Positions 35,940-46,111 of a stretch of DNA of 64,000 nt are shown here, one piece after another (the first letter of the stretch is position 1; the number at the start of each line of letters is the position of its first letter). A program made the position numbers and the translations under genes. The notes under the pieces are model-generated. The model was not told where the DNA came from and searched no databases. It saw only the letters and a program-made list of their open reading frames with translations. Source of the DNA: Daejeonella sp. H1SJ63 (GTDB taxonomy: Bacteria; Bacteroidota; Bacteroidia; Sphingobacteriales; Sphingobacteriaceae); NCBI RefSeq assembly GCF_029360775.1, contig NZ_JARKMZ010000036.1:1-64000 (forward strand), given 5' to 3'.

Positions 35940-36518
35940 TTACTGATTGCTATTATAACAGGCTCTGCAACGAGGTTCATAACTTTCTTTTTCACCAAGA
36001 AGGATTTTAGACTCATTTGCTACGGTCCGGTAGGAGTAACTTGCCGCTCCTCCGCATTGCACACAGACTGCATGAACCTTGGTCACCATTTCTGCAATTG
36101 ACATCAGTGCAGGCATTGGTCCGAAAGGCTTCCCCTGAAAATCCATATCCAGTCCGGCTATAATAACCCTGATTCCTCTGTTGGCCAGTTTATTGCAAAC
36201 ATCGGGAAGTTCATCGTCGAAGAATTGTGCTTCGTCAATGCCTACAACCTCAGTATTGGCGCCAAGCAAAAGGATTGAAGCGGCGTTTTCTAACGATGTA
36301 GACTGAATTGAATTCAGATCATGTGAAACTACAGAGTTTTCGTCATAGCGGGTATCGGTCTTTGGCTTAAAGATCTCTACATTAAGTCGTGCAATTTGTG
36401 CTCTGCGCAATCTTCGGATCAGTTCTTCTGTCTTTCCTGAAAACATTGATCCGCAAATCACCTCAATACTTCCGCCAAGTTCAGCTCTTCTCTTAAAATT
36501 ATGCTCGTTAAATAACAT
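35940..36518 (-). CDS. tdk: Thymidine kinase
   Basis: A 192-residue cytoplasmic type II thymidine kinase that phosphorylates thymidine with ATP in pyrimidine salvage. The P-loop is [10 protein letters not shown] near residues 22-31, a Walker-B-like [10 protein letters not shown] lies mid-protein, and Cys residues (CVQCGG, CRAC) form the structural zinc site. Length is typical. The gene is convergent to the protease gene and divergent from the next gene. Confidence 0.95.
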   Translation of the reverse strand: MLFNEHNFKRRAELGGSIEVICGSMFSGKTEELIRRLRRAQIARLNVEIFKPKTDTRYDENSVVSHDLNSIQSTSLENAASILLLGANTEVVGIDEAQFFDDELPDVCNKLANRGIRVIIAGLDMDFQGKPFGPMPALMSIAEMVTKVHAVCVQCGGAASYSYRTVANESKILLGEKESYEPRCRACYNSNQ

Positions 36519-36697
36519 TCTGCTCTTTATCCCTCTTTTAATTCGGGCATCAAATATCTGAAATTTCTCCCGGATTGAATCTTTACTGCATTAAAAATCC
36601 TGCCTTTAGTGATAAATGTAATATATTTGAATATGCCGGAATATACGATAATACTGTTTTTTTTCGTTGATTTTGAGTAGAATTCTATTTTTAAATT

Positions 36698-37642
36698 ATG
36701 ATGAATAAGAAGGAAATTTTAAAAAAGGTTGGGGATATAATTTCAGAGCTGAACGACCAATATGAATATCTTTCAGCGAATCCTGAGAATTTAAACGATC
36801 TCGAACTTGAACTGTTTGCTGCAAATTCAGAATTTCTATCCAATCATATTTCAATTCTTATCAAACTAAATGATAATTCTGTAAGTTCCAAAGCAGATAA
36901 TCACGTTGCTGCTCAGCAGGCCGAACCTGCTGTTCCTCAATTTTTGAATCCTGTTTCTGCTGACCCTGCTAAGAATCCTGAGGAAGCTGCACAGATTCCA
37001 GACTGGAAGTCTCAACTTGCTGAAGAAGTCAGAGATTCATTCGATTATGAAGAAAAGAATGCAAATGAATTATTTGACAGGCCGCTTACTGAAGAAGAGA
37101 TTCGTGTAATTGATGAAAAGACCAGGTTGAAAACGGTTGTTTCAACCGTTCATTCAGATATTGAGTCACTTCAGCATGTAATTTCGGATGAGCCTCTGAA
37201 TGTTGAAGAAACAACACTTGTAGCTGCATCTGAATCTGTTTTGGTGCCTGTATCTTCGTCTGAACCGCCATTATTGCCTGTAACAGAAGTGAAGGGATCT
37301 GAACTGCCAACTGCCTCTTCGGCTGAAGCTCCTCTTTCTCTGAATGATATTTTATCTGCCCAAACTTCCAGAACAACAGTTTCAAGTCAGTTAAACCAAA
37401 AGCAGCCAAAAGATTTGAAAAGTATGATCAGTCTGAATGATAAGCTGCTTTTCGTAAGAGATTTGTTTAATGGTTACAGTCTTGCTTACAGTGAGGCAAT
37501 TGAACTTCTGAACCGTTTTGATAATTTTGAATCTGCAGATAATTTCCTGAAACAGAATTATGCTTCCAAGAACTCATGGTCGGATAAACAGGCTGCAGTG
37601 GATAAATTCTACGAGTTGCTCAGTAAACGCTTCTCTAACTAA
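36698..37642 (+). CDS. Conserved protein of unknown function
   Basis: I do not recognise a named family. The 314-residue protein has three regions. A helical N-terminal segment (about 1-50, KKEILKKVGDIISELNDQYEYL) comes first. A long Ala/Pro/Glu/Ser-rich, probably disordered middle (about 55-240) follows. A helical C-terminal domain (about 240-314) contains SLNDKLLFVRDLFNGYSLAYSEAIELLN. There is no signal peptide or membrane segment. Its 3' end overlaps that of the convergent rodA by eight bases. The layout suggests an adaptor or scaffold, but this is only a description. ATG 36701 is an equally possible start. Confidence 0.7.
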   Translation: MMNKKEILKKVGDIISELNDQYEYLSANPENLNDLELELFAANSEFLSNHISILIKLNDNSVSSKADNHVAAQQAEPAVPQFLNPVSADPAKNPEEAAQIPDWKSQLAEEVRDSFDYEEKNANELFDRPLTEEEIRVIDEKTRLKTVVSTVHSDIESLQHVISDEPLNVEETTLVAASESVLVPVSSSEPPLLPVTEVKGSELPTASSAEAPLSLNDILSAQTSRTTVSSQLNQKQPKDLKSMISLNDKLLFVRDLFNGYSLAYSEAIELLNRFDNFESADNFLKQNYASKNSWSDKQAAVDKFYELLSKRFSN

Positions 37643-38894
37643 TTCCCATTCTGTTGGAATCAAATTTCAGCAGGATAAACAGAAGAATGGTAAAACTCCA
37701 TAGCGATGAACCTCCATAACTCATAAATGGCAGCGGTATTCCAATAACCGGTATAATCCCGACGGTCATTCCTATATTAATAAAAATATGAAAGAAAAGG
37801 ATTGAAGCTACGCCGTATCCATAAATTCTTGAGAATGAGGAACGTTGTCTTTCAGCGATATTGACGATCCTTAATAATAAAAAAAGATAGAGTCCGATTA
37901 CTACAAAGCAGCCTGCAAAGCCCCACTCTTCTCCAACAGTACAGAAGATAAAATCAGTACTTTGTTCAGGCACGAAATCATATTTTGTTTGGGTACCCTG
38001 CAGGTATCCCTTACCCCAAAGTCCGCCCGATCCAATAGCAATTTTCGATTGATTCAGGTTGTAGCCAATTCCTCTTGGATCATTTACCTTGCCCAGAATA
38101 AGATCGATACGATTTCTCTGGTGAGGTTTAAGAATCTGATTGTAGGCAAAGTCAACAGAGAATATAAAAAGTACTGAGAAGAGAACGCCCAGTCCCGTAA
38201 TTGTAATGACCTTTCTGTTTTTGCGGTAGAGGTAGATCAGGGTTCCGGCAAAAACCAGTACCCCACCAACAACCAGGTATTTATTGTAAAGTACAGTAAG
38301 TACAAACAGCAAAATGGAAAGTCCTTCAACAATGAGAAAATATCCGGAAAGTCCTTCGCGATAAAGAACCAGAATCAGCGATGTAAAGGTGAGTGCTGAA
38401 CCAGCATCCGGCTGAAGCAGGATCAGGGCAGTAGGGAACAGGATAATTACTGCAGCAATAATTTGTGTCTTCAGCTCCTGTATTTTTATAGTTCCTGAAC
38501 TCAGATATTTTGCCAGAAGCAGACAGGTTGAAAATTTGGCGAATTCAGAAGGCTGCAGTCTGAAACTTCCTATTGGTATCCATGCCTGGTTACCTCCTAC
38601 ATTTCTTCCGATAATGAGTACCAGTATCAGCAGCATAATGCTGATTCCATAGAAAATAGGAGAGAAGGTGTTGAAGAATTTGCCGTCAAGCAACAGAATG
38701 GCAAAACCAATGATTATTGCTGAAACAATAAAGATGAGCTGCTTACCATAATTGGTATCCAAATCTATAATACTCGGATTATTTGTGTCATAGACAGCTG
38801 CATGAATATTGAACCATCCGATGATACAAAGACTCAGATAGGTTAAAATGATAAACCAGTCTACATTAAAGAATAGGCCTCTTTGATTATTCAT
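37635..38894 (-). CDS. rodA: Rod-shape peptidoglycan polymerase RodA
   Basis: SEDS-family glycosyltransferase of 419 residues with about ten membrane segments, which polymerises lipid II together with its partner PBP2 for side-wall growth. Family motifs include LQPDAGSALTF in the middle and GIPLPFMSYGGSS near the end. Its start overlaps the end of the mrdA-like gene by eight bases, matching the obligate RodA-PBP2 partnership. The C terminus overlaps the convergent unknown gene. Confidence 0.95.
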   Translation of the reverse strand: MNNQRGLFFNVDWFIILTYLSLCIIGWFNIHAAVYDTNNPSIIDLDTNYGKQLIFIVSAIIIGFAILLLDGKFFNTFSPIFYGISIMLLILVLIIGRNVGGNQAWIPIGSFRLQPSEFAKFSTCLLLAKYLSSGTIKIQELKTQIIAAVIILFPTALILLQPDAGSALTFTSLILVLYREGLSGYFLIVEGLSILLFVLTVLYNKYLVVGGVLVFAGTLIYLYRKNRKVITITGLGVLFSVLFIFSVDFAYNQILKPHQRNRIDLILGKVNDPRGIGYNLNQSKIAIGSGGLWGKGYLQGTQTKYDFVPEQSTDFIFCTVGEEWGFAGCFVVIGLYLFLLLRIVNIAERQRSSFSRIYGYGVASILFFHIFINIGMTVGIIPVIGIPLPFMSYGGSSLWSFTILLFILLKFDSNRMGIS

Positions 38895-40806
38895 TATTTT
38901 TTATTGTCCTGCGTTCTGTAAGGGCTTTGTTTACTTCTTTTTTGCTGCTATCTGTTACCCTGCTTCCGGCTGATTGTCCGGCGGCACCTGGCAGCAGGTT
39001 GGCCTGCATCAGCCTGTCGACATAAGCCTGAGGTCGTTTGATAGTTTTATTAATATATTTTTCAACCATCAGGCTGGCAATAGGAGCAGACCATGTTGCG
39101 CCAAATCCGGCGTTCTCAACCACAACAGCAATAGCGATCTTTGGATTATCACGCGGTGCAAAAGCAACAAAGACAGAGTGATCTTTTCCATGCGGATTTT
39201 GTACTGTTCCGGTTTTTCCGCACATTTCAATATCTTCCATTCTTGATACCCATGCTGTTCCACTGGGCTGGTTAACTACTGCACTCATTCCATCAATGAT
39301 CACATCGAAGTATTTTTGGTCTATACCGGCGCTGTTTTTTGTGGTATATTCTTCTTTGATTACCTTTTTATCGCCAATAGCCTTGATGAGATGTGGTTTA
39401 TAGAAGAAGCCTCTGTTTGCTACGATAGCCATAACATTGGCCATTTGCAGCGGTGTAATTCCAAGTTCTCCCTGTCCGATTGATAAGGAAATGGTAAAGG
39501 ATGAGCCCCATCGGTCATTACGGAAACGTTTGGTGTAATATTCATCTGTCGGTAAATGTCCGCTGGCTTCGGCAGGCAGGTCAATTCCTAATGCAGAACC
39601 AATGCCAAATGCAGATACTGCAGTTCTCCACTTTTTATAGGCATTTACCGGACGCATACCCGCCTGATCAATCATCCTTGCATAGGTATATCCATAATAA
39701 GTGTTACAGGATTCTGTAATCGATCCTTTCAGGTTTATTGATCCATGAACGTGGGTACATCCCATAAAACCGCGCCGACCGTATCTGTAACCACCCGGAC
39801 AGAAAAAATAGGTGTTTTCATTGATCATCCCGAACTGCTGCGCAACCAAAGCATTCACAACTTTAAATATTGAGCCGGGAGGATACTCAGCCTGAATGGG
39901 TCTGACGAACATAGGTTTGTACTTGTCATTCAGTAAAGCCATATAGTTATTGCCGCGCTGACGGCCAACCATAAGATTGGGGTCATAACCCGGGCTGCTT
40001 ACAAAGGATAAAATCTCGCCTGATGATGGCTCAATAGCCACAATACTGCCGATCTTATTTTTCATCAGCTGCTCACCAAAGCGTTGCAATTCTTTGTCCA
40101 GAGAGGATATCAGGTGTTCTCCTGAAACTGCAACTGTATCATATTTACCGCCGGCATAATTTCCTTTCGGACGGTTAAGCGCATCTACCATAAGGTTCTG
40201 AACTCCACGCTGTCCCCTGAGCAGTTCCTCGTAAGATCGTTCTACACCGGTAATTCCATGATAATCACCCTGACGATAAAAGCCATTAGACTTTTCAATA
40301 ACTTTTGGATTAACCTCTCCGATATAGCCCAGGAAATGGGCAGCAATACTATCAGGGTATCGTCTGACTGTGCGGTTTTGAACAAAAAAGCCGGGAAAAT
40401 TGCTCAGATGTTCCTGAAATGATGCATATACCTGTACAGAAAGCTGTTTTTCAAAAATTGATGCTTTATAGGGCGAGTAATTGCGGGCTTTTTTGAATCT
40501 GCGGTCGAATCCCTGCTTGCTGATTCCAATTAGCTTGCAGAATTCCAGAGTATCAAAAGCTTTAACCTCACGTGGAATGACCATCAGATCATATACCGGT
40601 TCATTCTGAACCAGTATTTTCTCATTCCTGTCAAGAATGATACCTCTGGCGGGATAAATAGGTAACCTTCTGATTACGTTGTTCTCAGCCGACAGGATGT
40701 ATTCTTCGCTGATTACCTGAATGTAAAAAAGGCGCAATAACAGGATGATGGATAGAACAATGAATATTCCCTGAACAACAAACTTTCTCGCAAAAAAACT
40801 ATTCAT
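38887..40806 (-). CDS. mrdA: Penicillin-binding protein 2 (transpeptidase of the rod complex)
   Basis: A 639-residue class B PBP anchored by one N-terminal membrane segment, cross-linking side-wall peptidoglycan. The PBP dimer domain lies at about 50-230. The transpeptidase motifs are SIFK with nucleophile Ser312, SCN in ITESCNTYYG, and KTGT in MCGKTGTVQNP. Length is within the family range; a Ser/Lys-rich tail of about 30 residues follows the catalytic domain. It is downstream of mreD with a gap of about 150 bases and overlaps rodA. Confidence 0.95.
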   Translation of the reverse strand: MNSFFARKFVVQGIFIVLSIILLLRLFYIQVISEEYILSAENNVIRRLPIYPARGIILDRNEKILVQNEPVYDLMVIPREVKAFDTLEFCKLIGISKQGFDRRFKKARNYSPYKASIFEKQLSVQVYASFQEHLSNFPGFFVQNRTVRRYPDSIAAHFLGYIGEVNPKVIEKSNGFYRQGDYHGITGVERSYEELLRGQRGVQNLMVDALNRPKGNYAGGKYDTVAVSGEHLISSLDKELQRFGEQLMKNKIGSIVAIEPSSGEILSFVSSPGYDPNLMVGRQRGNNYMALLNDKYKPMFVRPIQAEYPPGSIFKVVNALVAQQFGMINENTYFFCPGGYRYGRRGFMGCTHVHGSINLKGSITESCNTYYGYTYARMIDQAGMRPVNAYKKWRTAVSAFGIGSALGIDLPAEASGHLPTDEYYTKRFRNDRWGSSFTISLSIGQGELGITPLQMANVMAIVANRGFFYKPHLIKAIGDKKVIKEEYTTKNSAGIDQKYFDVIIDGMSAVVNQPSGTAWVSRMEDIEMCGKTGTVQNPHGKDHSVFVAFAPRDNPKIAIAVVVENAGFGATWSAPIASLMVEKYINKTIKRPQAYVDRLMQANLLPGAAGQSAGSRVTDSSKKEVNKALTERRTIKNNE

Positions 40807-40954
40807 TAATTCTTATCAGATTAATATTATTCCTGCTTTGCTTTAGCCACACTATTTTTCAGATCGTTGGTGCCAAGGCTATTTTGAATCTGTAAAAGTA
40901 AGAAAGAAATGATACCGAAAGTATAAGCTCTGTTTAATTATTTAAGGCCGTAAT

Positions 40955-41473
40955 TTACTTCCTTACCTTTTTGCTGAAGAATGCAAACTCAGTTATAAGC
41001 ATCAGTAAAACAGTGAACAAAGTACTTGATAATACTCTGACTAAAGTATATCCCATTTCAGAGAATTTAAAACTTTCGAAACTGAAAAGGATGAGATGAT
41101 GAAAGAAAGTGAGAATCACTGCATAGAATACAAACCATCTGAAACCCATAATGCCAAGGCTGGGATCCGGTTCATTATCAAATCCGTCACGCTGAACGGT
41201 AAGATTAATGAAAACAATCCGCACAAAAGCAAGCACGGTACAGGCAGCGGCATTTAAACCAAGGGTGTCATAAAATATATCTATTGTTATACCCGTGAAA
41301 AAGGCCAGCAGGAACAATAGGATATTAGGTATTCCAAATGGAAGTAACAGGATAAAAAGTATATACAAATAAGGTATACTGAGGTTATAATAGCCAATAT
41401 TTTTTAGCAGAAAAACCTGAGAGGCAATCAGTACAATAAACCTGATGATGTTGATGATCAATACTTTTCCCAT
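40955..41473 (-). CDS. mreD: Rod-shape-determining protein MreD
   Basis: A 172-residue integral membrane protein with about five hydrophobic segments, in the position expected for MreD between mreC and the PBP2 gene. MreD bridges MreC and the RodA-PBP2 synthase. Sequence conservation in this family is low, so the call relies on size, topology and gene order. It overlaps the last base of mreC. Confidence 0.88.
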   Translation of the reverse strand: MGKVLIINIIRFIVLIASQVFLLKNIGYYNLSIPYLYILFILLLPFGIPNILLFLLAFFTGITIDIFYDTLGLNAAACTVLAFVRIVFINLTVQRDGFDNEPDPSLGIMGFRWFVFYAVILTFFHHLILFSFESFKFSEMGYTLVRVLSSTLFTVLLMLITEFAFFSKKVRK

Positions 41474-42300
41474 TATTCAGTTTTATTTTGGGCCTCCAGC
41501 TCCAGTTGCTCACGGGAAAGAAGGTTGTTGATCACATATACGTACTGAAGTTTTGAAAAGTCTGTGTCCAGCTTTACCTGAATATCAAGCGAATTATCGC
41601 CTTTCCTGGTGCCAATTCTTGATACAAAACCAATATTGCTGCCTTCAGGAAACAGAGAAAACTCTGATGTAGAGACTCTTGCACCCTTTTTGATGGCCAG
41701 GTGACTTTGAATATCCTTTAATTCAGCATAACGGGGATCAAAATTATCTTCACCCCAAACCAGTGATCCTATGTTGCCACTTACATTGGCACTGACTTTG
41801 GTTTCGGTATGCAGCAATGAACGGATGGTAGCAAAGTTTTCAGAAACATTAAGTATGATTCCTACTATACCCGTTGATGATATAACCCCCATCCCTTTTT
41901 TAATTCCATGTTTCTGACCACGATTAATGGTAATGTAATTATTTTTTTGATGAATGGAATTGTTAATCACTTTTGCCACAGTATAGGTATACTGCTGAAC
42001 CAGGTTGGTATCATTAACAAGTACCTGCTTAACACTGTCGTTACGAAATGAACTGCTTAACTGATTTCTGAGACGGGAATTTTCAAGAGCAAGGCTATCG
42101 TTGATTTTACCCAGAATCAGATAACTGCTGAACTCATTTACCCGCTCGTAAGCTGTACCAACAACCTGATTGGACGAGTTCCATACACTGGCACGCTGAT
42201 AATTATTGTTTTTAACCAGAATGATCAGTGAGGTAACAAAAAAAATGATCAGTAAAAAAAATGCGTTGTACTTACTGATGAAAAGCCAGAGGTTACGCAT
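41473..42300 (-). CDS. mreC: Rod-shape-determining protein MreC
   Basis: A 275-residue protein with a short cytoplasmic start, one membrane segment (about 12-28), a coiled-coil stretch, and the beta-rich periplasmic MreC core (VINNSIHQKNNYITINRG, then GVISSTGIVGIILNVSENFATI). It links the MreB filament to periplasmic cell-wall enzymes. About 210 bases with a tandem repeat separate it from mreB, so mreCD may have separate or modulated transcription. Confidence 0.93.
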   Translation of the reverse strand: MRNLWLFISKYNAFFLLIIFFVTSLIILVKNNNYQRASVWNSSNQVVGTAYERVNEFSSYLILGKINDSLALENSRLRNQLSSSFRNDSVKQVLVNDTNLVQQYTYTVAKVINNSIHQKNNYITINRGQKHGIKKGMGVISSTGIVGIILNVSENFATIRSLLHTETKVSANVSGNIGSLVWGEDNFDPRYAELKDIQSHLAIKKGARVSTSEFSLFPEGSNIGFVSRIGTRKGDNSLDIQVKLDTDFSKLQYVYVINNLLSREQLELEAQNKTE

Positions 42301-42438
42301 ACTTTATTTGCAGGTTATAAGTATTAAGTTATGAGTTGAAGTAAATTTATGATTTACATTAAATTGCCCCAATTCCTATTGATTTAAATGGGAAAATTTA
42401 TAATTAATTTTCATTGAATCAATAACAGTAAAAATTAA

Positions 42439-42508
42439 ACGTATTACTTATAACGTATTACTTATAACGTATTACTTATAACGTATTACTTATAACGTAT
42501 AACTTAGT
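42439..42508. repeat. Tandem 14-bp repeat between mreB and mreC
   Basis: Four perfect copies of ACGTATTACTTATA (42439-42494) and a fifth degenerate copy. It is AT-rich and lies directly after the mreB stop in the transcribed direction. Related TTATAAGTATTAAGTTAT-like sequence is found near 42315-42332. The unit is too short and has no spacers, so it is a simple tandem repeat. Confidence 0.9.
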
Positions 42509-42513
42509 ACTTC

Positions 42514-43536
42514 CTATTGCATCAGAAATTTAAAATTACCAATATTCTTAAGCGCAATACCTGTACCCCTAACTACTGCCCGCAATGGATCTTCAGCAAC
42601 ATGAACCGGAAGTTTGGTCTTTGCAGCAATACGTTTATCCAGTCCGCGAAGTAATGCTCCACCGCCTGTAAGATAGATACCTGTTTGATAGATATCTGCT
42701 GATAGTTCAGGTGGAGTAATCTCAAGTGCTTTCAGAATTGCTTCTTCAATTTTAGAAATGGATTTATCAAGGCAATGTGCAATTTCAGTATAAGATACGG
42801 TAATCTGTTTTGGAACTCCCGTCATAAGGTCACGGCCCTGTACAGCATAATCAGCAGGAGGGTCAGAAAGCTCAGGAAGAGCAGCGCCAACCTCGATTTT
42901 AATCTTTTCTGCAGTACGGTCACCGATCATGATATTGTGCTGTCGTCTGATGTACTGAACAATATCACTGTCGAAATTATCTCCGGCCACACGGATGGAC
43001 TGATCGCATACAATTCCGGAAAGTGCAATTACGGCGATTTCGGTAGTACCCCCACCGATATCGATGATCATATTTCCCATTGGCTCTTCAACATCAATAC
43101 CTATACCTACCGCAGCAGCCATCGGCTCATGGATCAGGTAAACTTCTTTGGCTCCGGCAATTTCTGCAGAATCGCGAACGGCACGCTTTTCAACTTCTGT
43201 AATACCTGAAGGGATACAGATAACCATACGGAGAGAAGGGAAAAACCAGCCTTTGCCATTATTGATCATTTTGATCATTCCGCGGATCATGTATTCCGCA
43301 GCATTGAAGTCTGCGATTACCCCATCCTTTAATGGTCTGACTGTTCTGATATTATCGTGCGTCTTACCCTCCATCTGCATCGCCTGCCGGCCAATAGCGA
43401 TAACTTTATTGGTTGTGCGGTCAAAAGCCACAATTGAAGGCTCATCAACTACAACTTTATCATTATGTATTATAAGAGTATTTGCTGTACCAAGGTCAAT
43501 GGCAATCTCTTGTGTAAACCAATTAAATAATCCCAT
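42514..43536 (-). CDS. mreB: Rod-shape-determining protein MreB (bacterial actin)
   Basis: A 340-residue actin-like ATPase that organises elongation of the rod cell wall. Phosphate-binding loops are visible: IDLGTANT near residue 13, IDIGGGTTEIAVI mid-protein, and LTGGGALLRGLD near 290. There is no N-terminal amphipathic extension of note. Upstream (43537-43619) is a short gap to purH on the same strand. The gene heads the mreB-mreC-mreD-mrdA-rodA series. Confidence 0.97.
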   Translation of the reverse strand: MGLFNWFTQEIAIDLGTANTLIIHNDKVVVDEPSIVAFDRTTNKVIAIGRQAMQMEGKTHDNIRTVRPLKDGVIADFNAAEYMIRGMIKMINNGKGWFFPSLRMVICIPSGITEVEKRAVRDSAEIAGAKEVYLIHEPMAAAVGIGIDVEEPMGNMIIDIGGGTTEIAVIALSGIVCDQSIRVAGDNFDSDIVQYIRRQHNIMIGDRTAEKIKIEVGAALPELSDPPADYAVQGRDLMTGVPKQITVSYTEIAHCLDKSISKIEEAILKALEITPPELSADIYQTGIYLTGGGALLRGLDKRIAAKTKLPVHVAEDPLRAVVRGTGIALKNIGNFKFLMQ

Positions 43537-43619
43537 TCTGTATCTGTTAGCGTGTTGAAAATTATACTAAGATAAACTCTTTTTGTTAATCTGTTCCTAT
43601 CCGGAAAATTAGCATCTGA

Positions 43620-45146
43620 TTAGTGTTTGAAATGTCTTACACCGGTTGTTACCATTCCAACTCCTTTGGCATTAGCCATATCAATAGATTCCTGGTCTTT
43701 GATAGAACCACCCGGCTGAAGGATCATAACCACACCTGCATCAGCGGCAATCTCTACACAGTCGGGGAATGGGAAAAAGGCATCAGATGCCATTACACTT
43801 CCTGCAATTTCAAAGTTAAACGCGTTTGCTTTAACTATAGCCTGCTGTAATGCATCAACTCTGGAAGTTTGTCCTACTCCGCTTGCAATCAATTTATTAT
43901 CCCGGGCGAGCACAATAGTATTCGACTTGGTATGTTTTACAATTTTATTGGCAAAAACCAGATCCTTTATTTCCTGAGCACTTGGTTTTCGATCAGTTAC
44001 AGGAGTCATTTGTTCTGCCGTTTCCATCAGCTGATCTTTGTCCTGCTCAATAATTCCGTTCAGCAATGTTTTAAATTGTTTAGAAGGCAGGGCAACATCA
44101 TTTCTCTTCAGCAGAATACGATTTTTCTTTCCGCATAAAATCTGTTTGGCGCTTTCTGAAAATGAAGGAGCAATAAGCACCTCGAAGAACAGTTTATTGA
44201 TCTCGGCTGCTGTTTCCTCATCAATCTCGCGGTTGCAGATCAGGACACCCCCGAATGCAGAAACCGGATCGCAGGCAAGTGCTGCTTTCCATACTTCAAG
44301 CATAGAATTACCCGAAGCTACTCCGCAAGCATTGGTATGTTTCAGGATTGCAAAAGTAGGCTCATCAAATTCATCAATTAAGGCTACAGCTGCATCTACA
44401 TCAACCAGATTATTGTAGGAAAGCTCTTTGCCATTCAGCTTGTCGAACATTGCATCAAGCTTACCATAGAACACACCTTTCTGGTGAGGGTTTTCTCCGT
44501 AACGCAGCGTGCTTGCTTTTTGTTCGCTGTATTTGAATACTGTTAAAGGGTCTTCCTGATTAAAGTAATTAAAGATGGCAGTATCATAATGCGATGAAAT
44601 ATTGAATGCCTGTCTTGCAAAAGCTTTTCTATGGCTGAGCATAGTATAGCCATTATTCTCAGTTAAGATATCTCCTAAGGTTTTATAATCATCTTTTGAA
44701 GCAATAATTACTACATCATTGTAATTTTTGGCAGCAGCCCTGATCAGGGAAATACCACCAATATCTATTTTTTCGATGATGTCGGCCTCAGATGCACCTG
44801 AACTAACCGTTTCTTCAAAAGGGTACAGGTCAACTATAACCAGATCGATCTCAGGGATCTCATACTGGCTTATCTGAGCCTGATCTTCATTTAGCCCTCT
44901 GCGGTTAAGAATGCCACCAAATACCTTAGGATGCAGTGTTTTTACACGTCCGCCAAGTATGGAAGGATAGCCTGTCAGATCTTCAACAGCAATAACATCT
45001 ATGCCTAATTCACGAATAAACTTTTCGGTTCCTCCGGTTGAATAAAATACAACACCCTGCTCATGCAGTTGTCGGATCAGAGGTTCTAAATTGTCTTTGT
45101 AATAAACTGAAATTAAGGCGTTTTTGATTTTAACAGGGTGGCTCAT
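43620..45146 (-). CDS. purH: Bifunctional AICAR formyltransferase / IMP cyclohydrolase
   Basis: A 508-residue cytoplasmic enzyme that catalyses the last two steps of IMP synthesis. The N-terminal cyclohydrolase (MGS-like) domain begins with ALISVYYKDN and STGGTEKFI, with KTLHPKVFGGIL. The C-terminal formyltransferase holds LRYGENPHQKG, KHTNACGVA, SDAFFPFPD and ending VRHFKH. Full length. It lies between purN and mreB on the same strand. Confidence 0.97.
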   Translation of the reverse strand: MSHPVKIKNALISVYYKDNLEPLIRQLHEQGVVFYSTGGTEKFIRELGIDVIAVEDLTGYPSILGGRVKTLHPKVFGGILNRRGLNEDQAQISQYEIPEIDLVIVDLYPFEETVSSGASEADIIEKIDIGGISLIRAAAKNYNDVVIIASKDDYKTLGDILTENNGYTMLSHRKAFARQAFNISSHYDTAIFNYFNQEDPLTVFKYSEQKASTLRYGENPHQKGVFYGKLDAMFDKLNGKELSYNNLVDVDAAVALIDEFDEPTFAILKHTNACGVASGNSMLEVWKAALACDPVSAFGGVLICNREIDEETAAEINKLFFEVLIAPSFSESAKQILCGKKNRILLKRNDVALPSKQFKTLLNGIIEQDKDQLMETAEQMTPVTDRKPSAQEIKDLVFANKIVKHTKSNTIVLARDNKLIASGVGQTSRVDALQQAIVKANAFNFEIAGSVMASDAFFPFPDCVEIAADAGVVMILQPGGSIKDQESIDMANAKGVGMVTTGVRHFKH

Positions 45147-45362
45147 TGAGAAAAAGGGTTTAAAGGCGCAAAGATAGGCTTTTTGATCAATTAGCTGTTA
45201 AAAATAAGGTGAAAAATGAATAAAATACAGGAAAGCCTGAAAAGCTTTATCAGGTTTTTATTCAGGACAGTCAGAAGACGGATTTGTAGGCCCGAAGTAT
45301 GTCTGAATATTCAGGCTCAGAGTAATAAAAAGCGTATTGAGTATGGAATATTTGAATTGAAC

Positions 45363-45944
45363 CTATTCTGATTTTATCTTTTTTAAAACCTGTTCAACAA
45401 CTTTTGGATAATGCTGATGTTCAAGCTGCTGACCTTTGAACTTAATCATTTCAAGGTCATCGCCCTCTTCAATTCTGAACCTCGACTGGTGAATGGTTTC
45501 ACCTTCGTCAAAATTTTCATTTACATAATGGATTGTAATTCCTGATTCTTCATCTCCGGCTTCCAGCACTGCCTTATGTACACGGTCGCCATACATGCCC
45601 TTACCACCGTGTTTCGGGAGTAATGCAGGATGAATATTTATGATTTTATCAGGGAAGGCTTTGATCAGGTTTTGAGGGATCAGCCAAAGGAAACCTGCAA
45701 GAACAATCAGGTCGATCTGAAGATTCTTCAGCAGCCTGATAACATCATCTGTTTTATAAAATTCATGCTTGTCGAAAATATGAGAAGGGATCTCAAAATT
45801 ATCTGCTCTTTGCAGCACATATGCTTCAGGATTATTTGTCAGCACAATAACAACCTCAGCATCATGATGTTTTTTGAAATACTCCATGATCTTCTGAGCA
45901 TTGGATCCGGAACCGGAAGCAAAAATGGCAATACGTTTCTTCAA
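45363..45944 (-). CDS. purN: Phosphoribosylglycinamide formyltransferase
   Basis: A 193-residue enzyme that transfers a formyl group from 10-formyl-THF to GAR in purine synthesis. Motifs are ASGSGSNAQKI at the start (phosphate loop), the catalytic NIHPALLPKHGGKGMYG with the conserved Asn and His, and DEESGITIHYVNENFDEG with the catalytic Asp. Full length. It sits about 215 bases upstream of purH on the same strand, giving two purine genes together. Confidence 0.96.
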   Translation of the reverse strand: MKKRIAIFASGSGSNAQKIMEYFKKHHDAEVVIVLTNNPEAYVLQRADNFEIPSHIFDKHEFYKTDDVIRLLKNLQIDLIVLAGFLWLIPQNLIKAFPDKIINIHPALLPKHGGKGMYGDRVHKAVLEAGDEESGITIHYVNENFDEGETIHQSRFRIEEGDDLEMIKFKGQQLEHQHYPKVVEQVLKKIKSE

Positions 45945-46111
45945 AGCTTATTTTTTAACAAAGATATTATTTTGCGTCTTTTATAGAAATGATCTAAGTC
46001 AATTTGCCGCTGTCGGTGGTCATGTAATTATTTTTCAGCCGGACCCAAGCGGTCGGTTGAAACCCATTTCCTGAATTTTTATATTCCTGATAAAGCTGAT
46101 TTAAAATTTAT

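Noticed and set aside
42439-42508. CRISPR-like or iteron origin repeat
   Set aside because: Unit of 14 bases with no spacers, no rep gene and no DnaA-box cluster; a simple tandem repeat fits better.
45221-45262. Terminator between purN and purH
   Set aside because: The hairpin CCTGA...TCAGG followed by TTTTT has its T run on the plus strand, while both neighbouring genes are on the minus strand, so it would not terminate purN transcripts.
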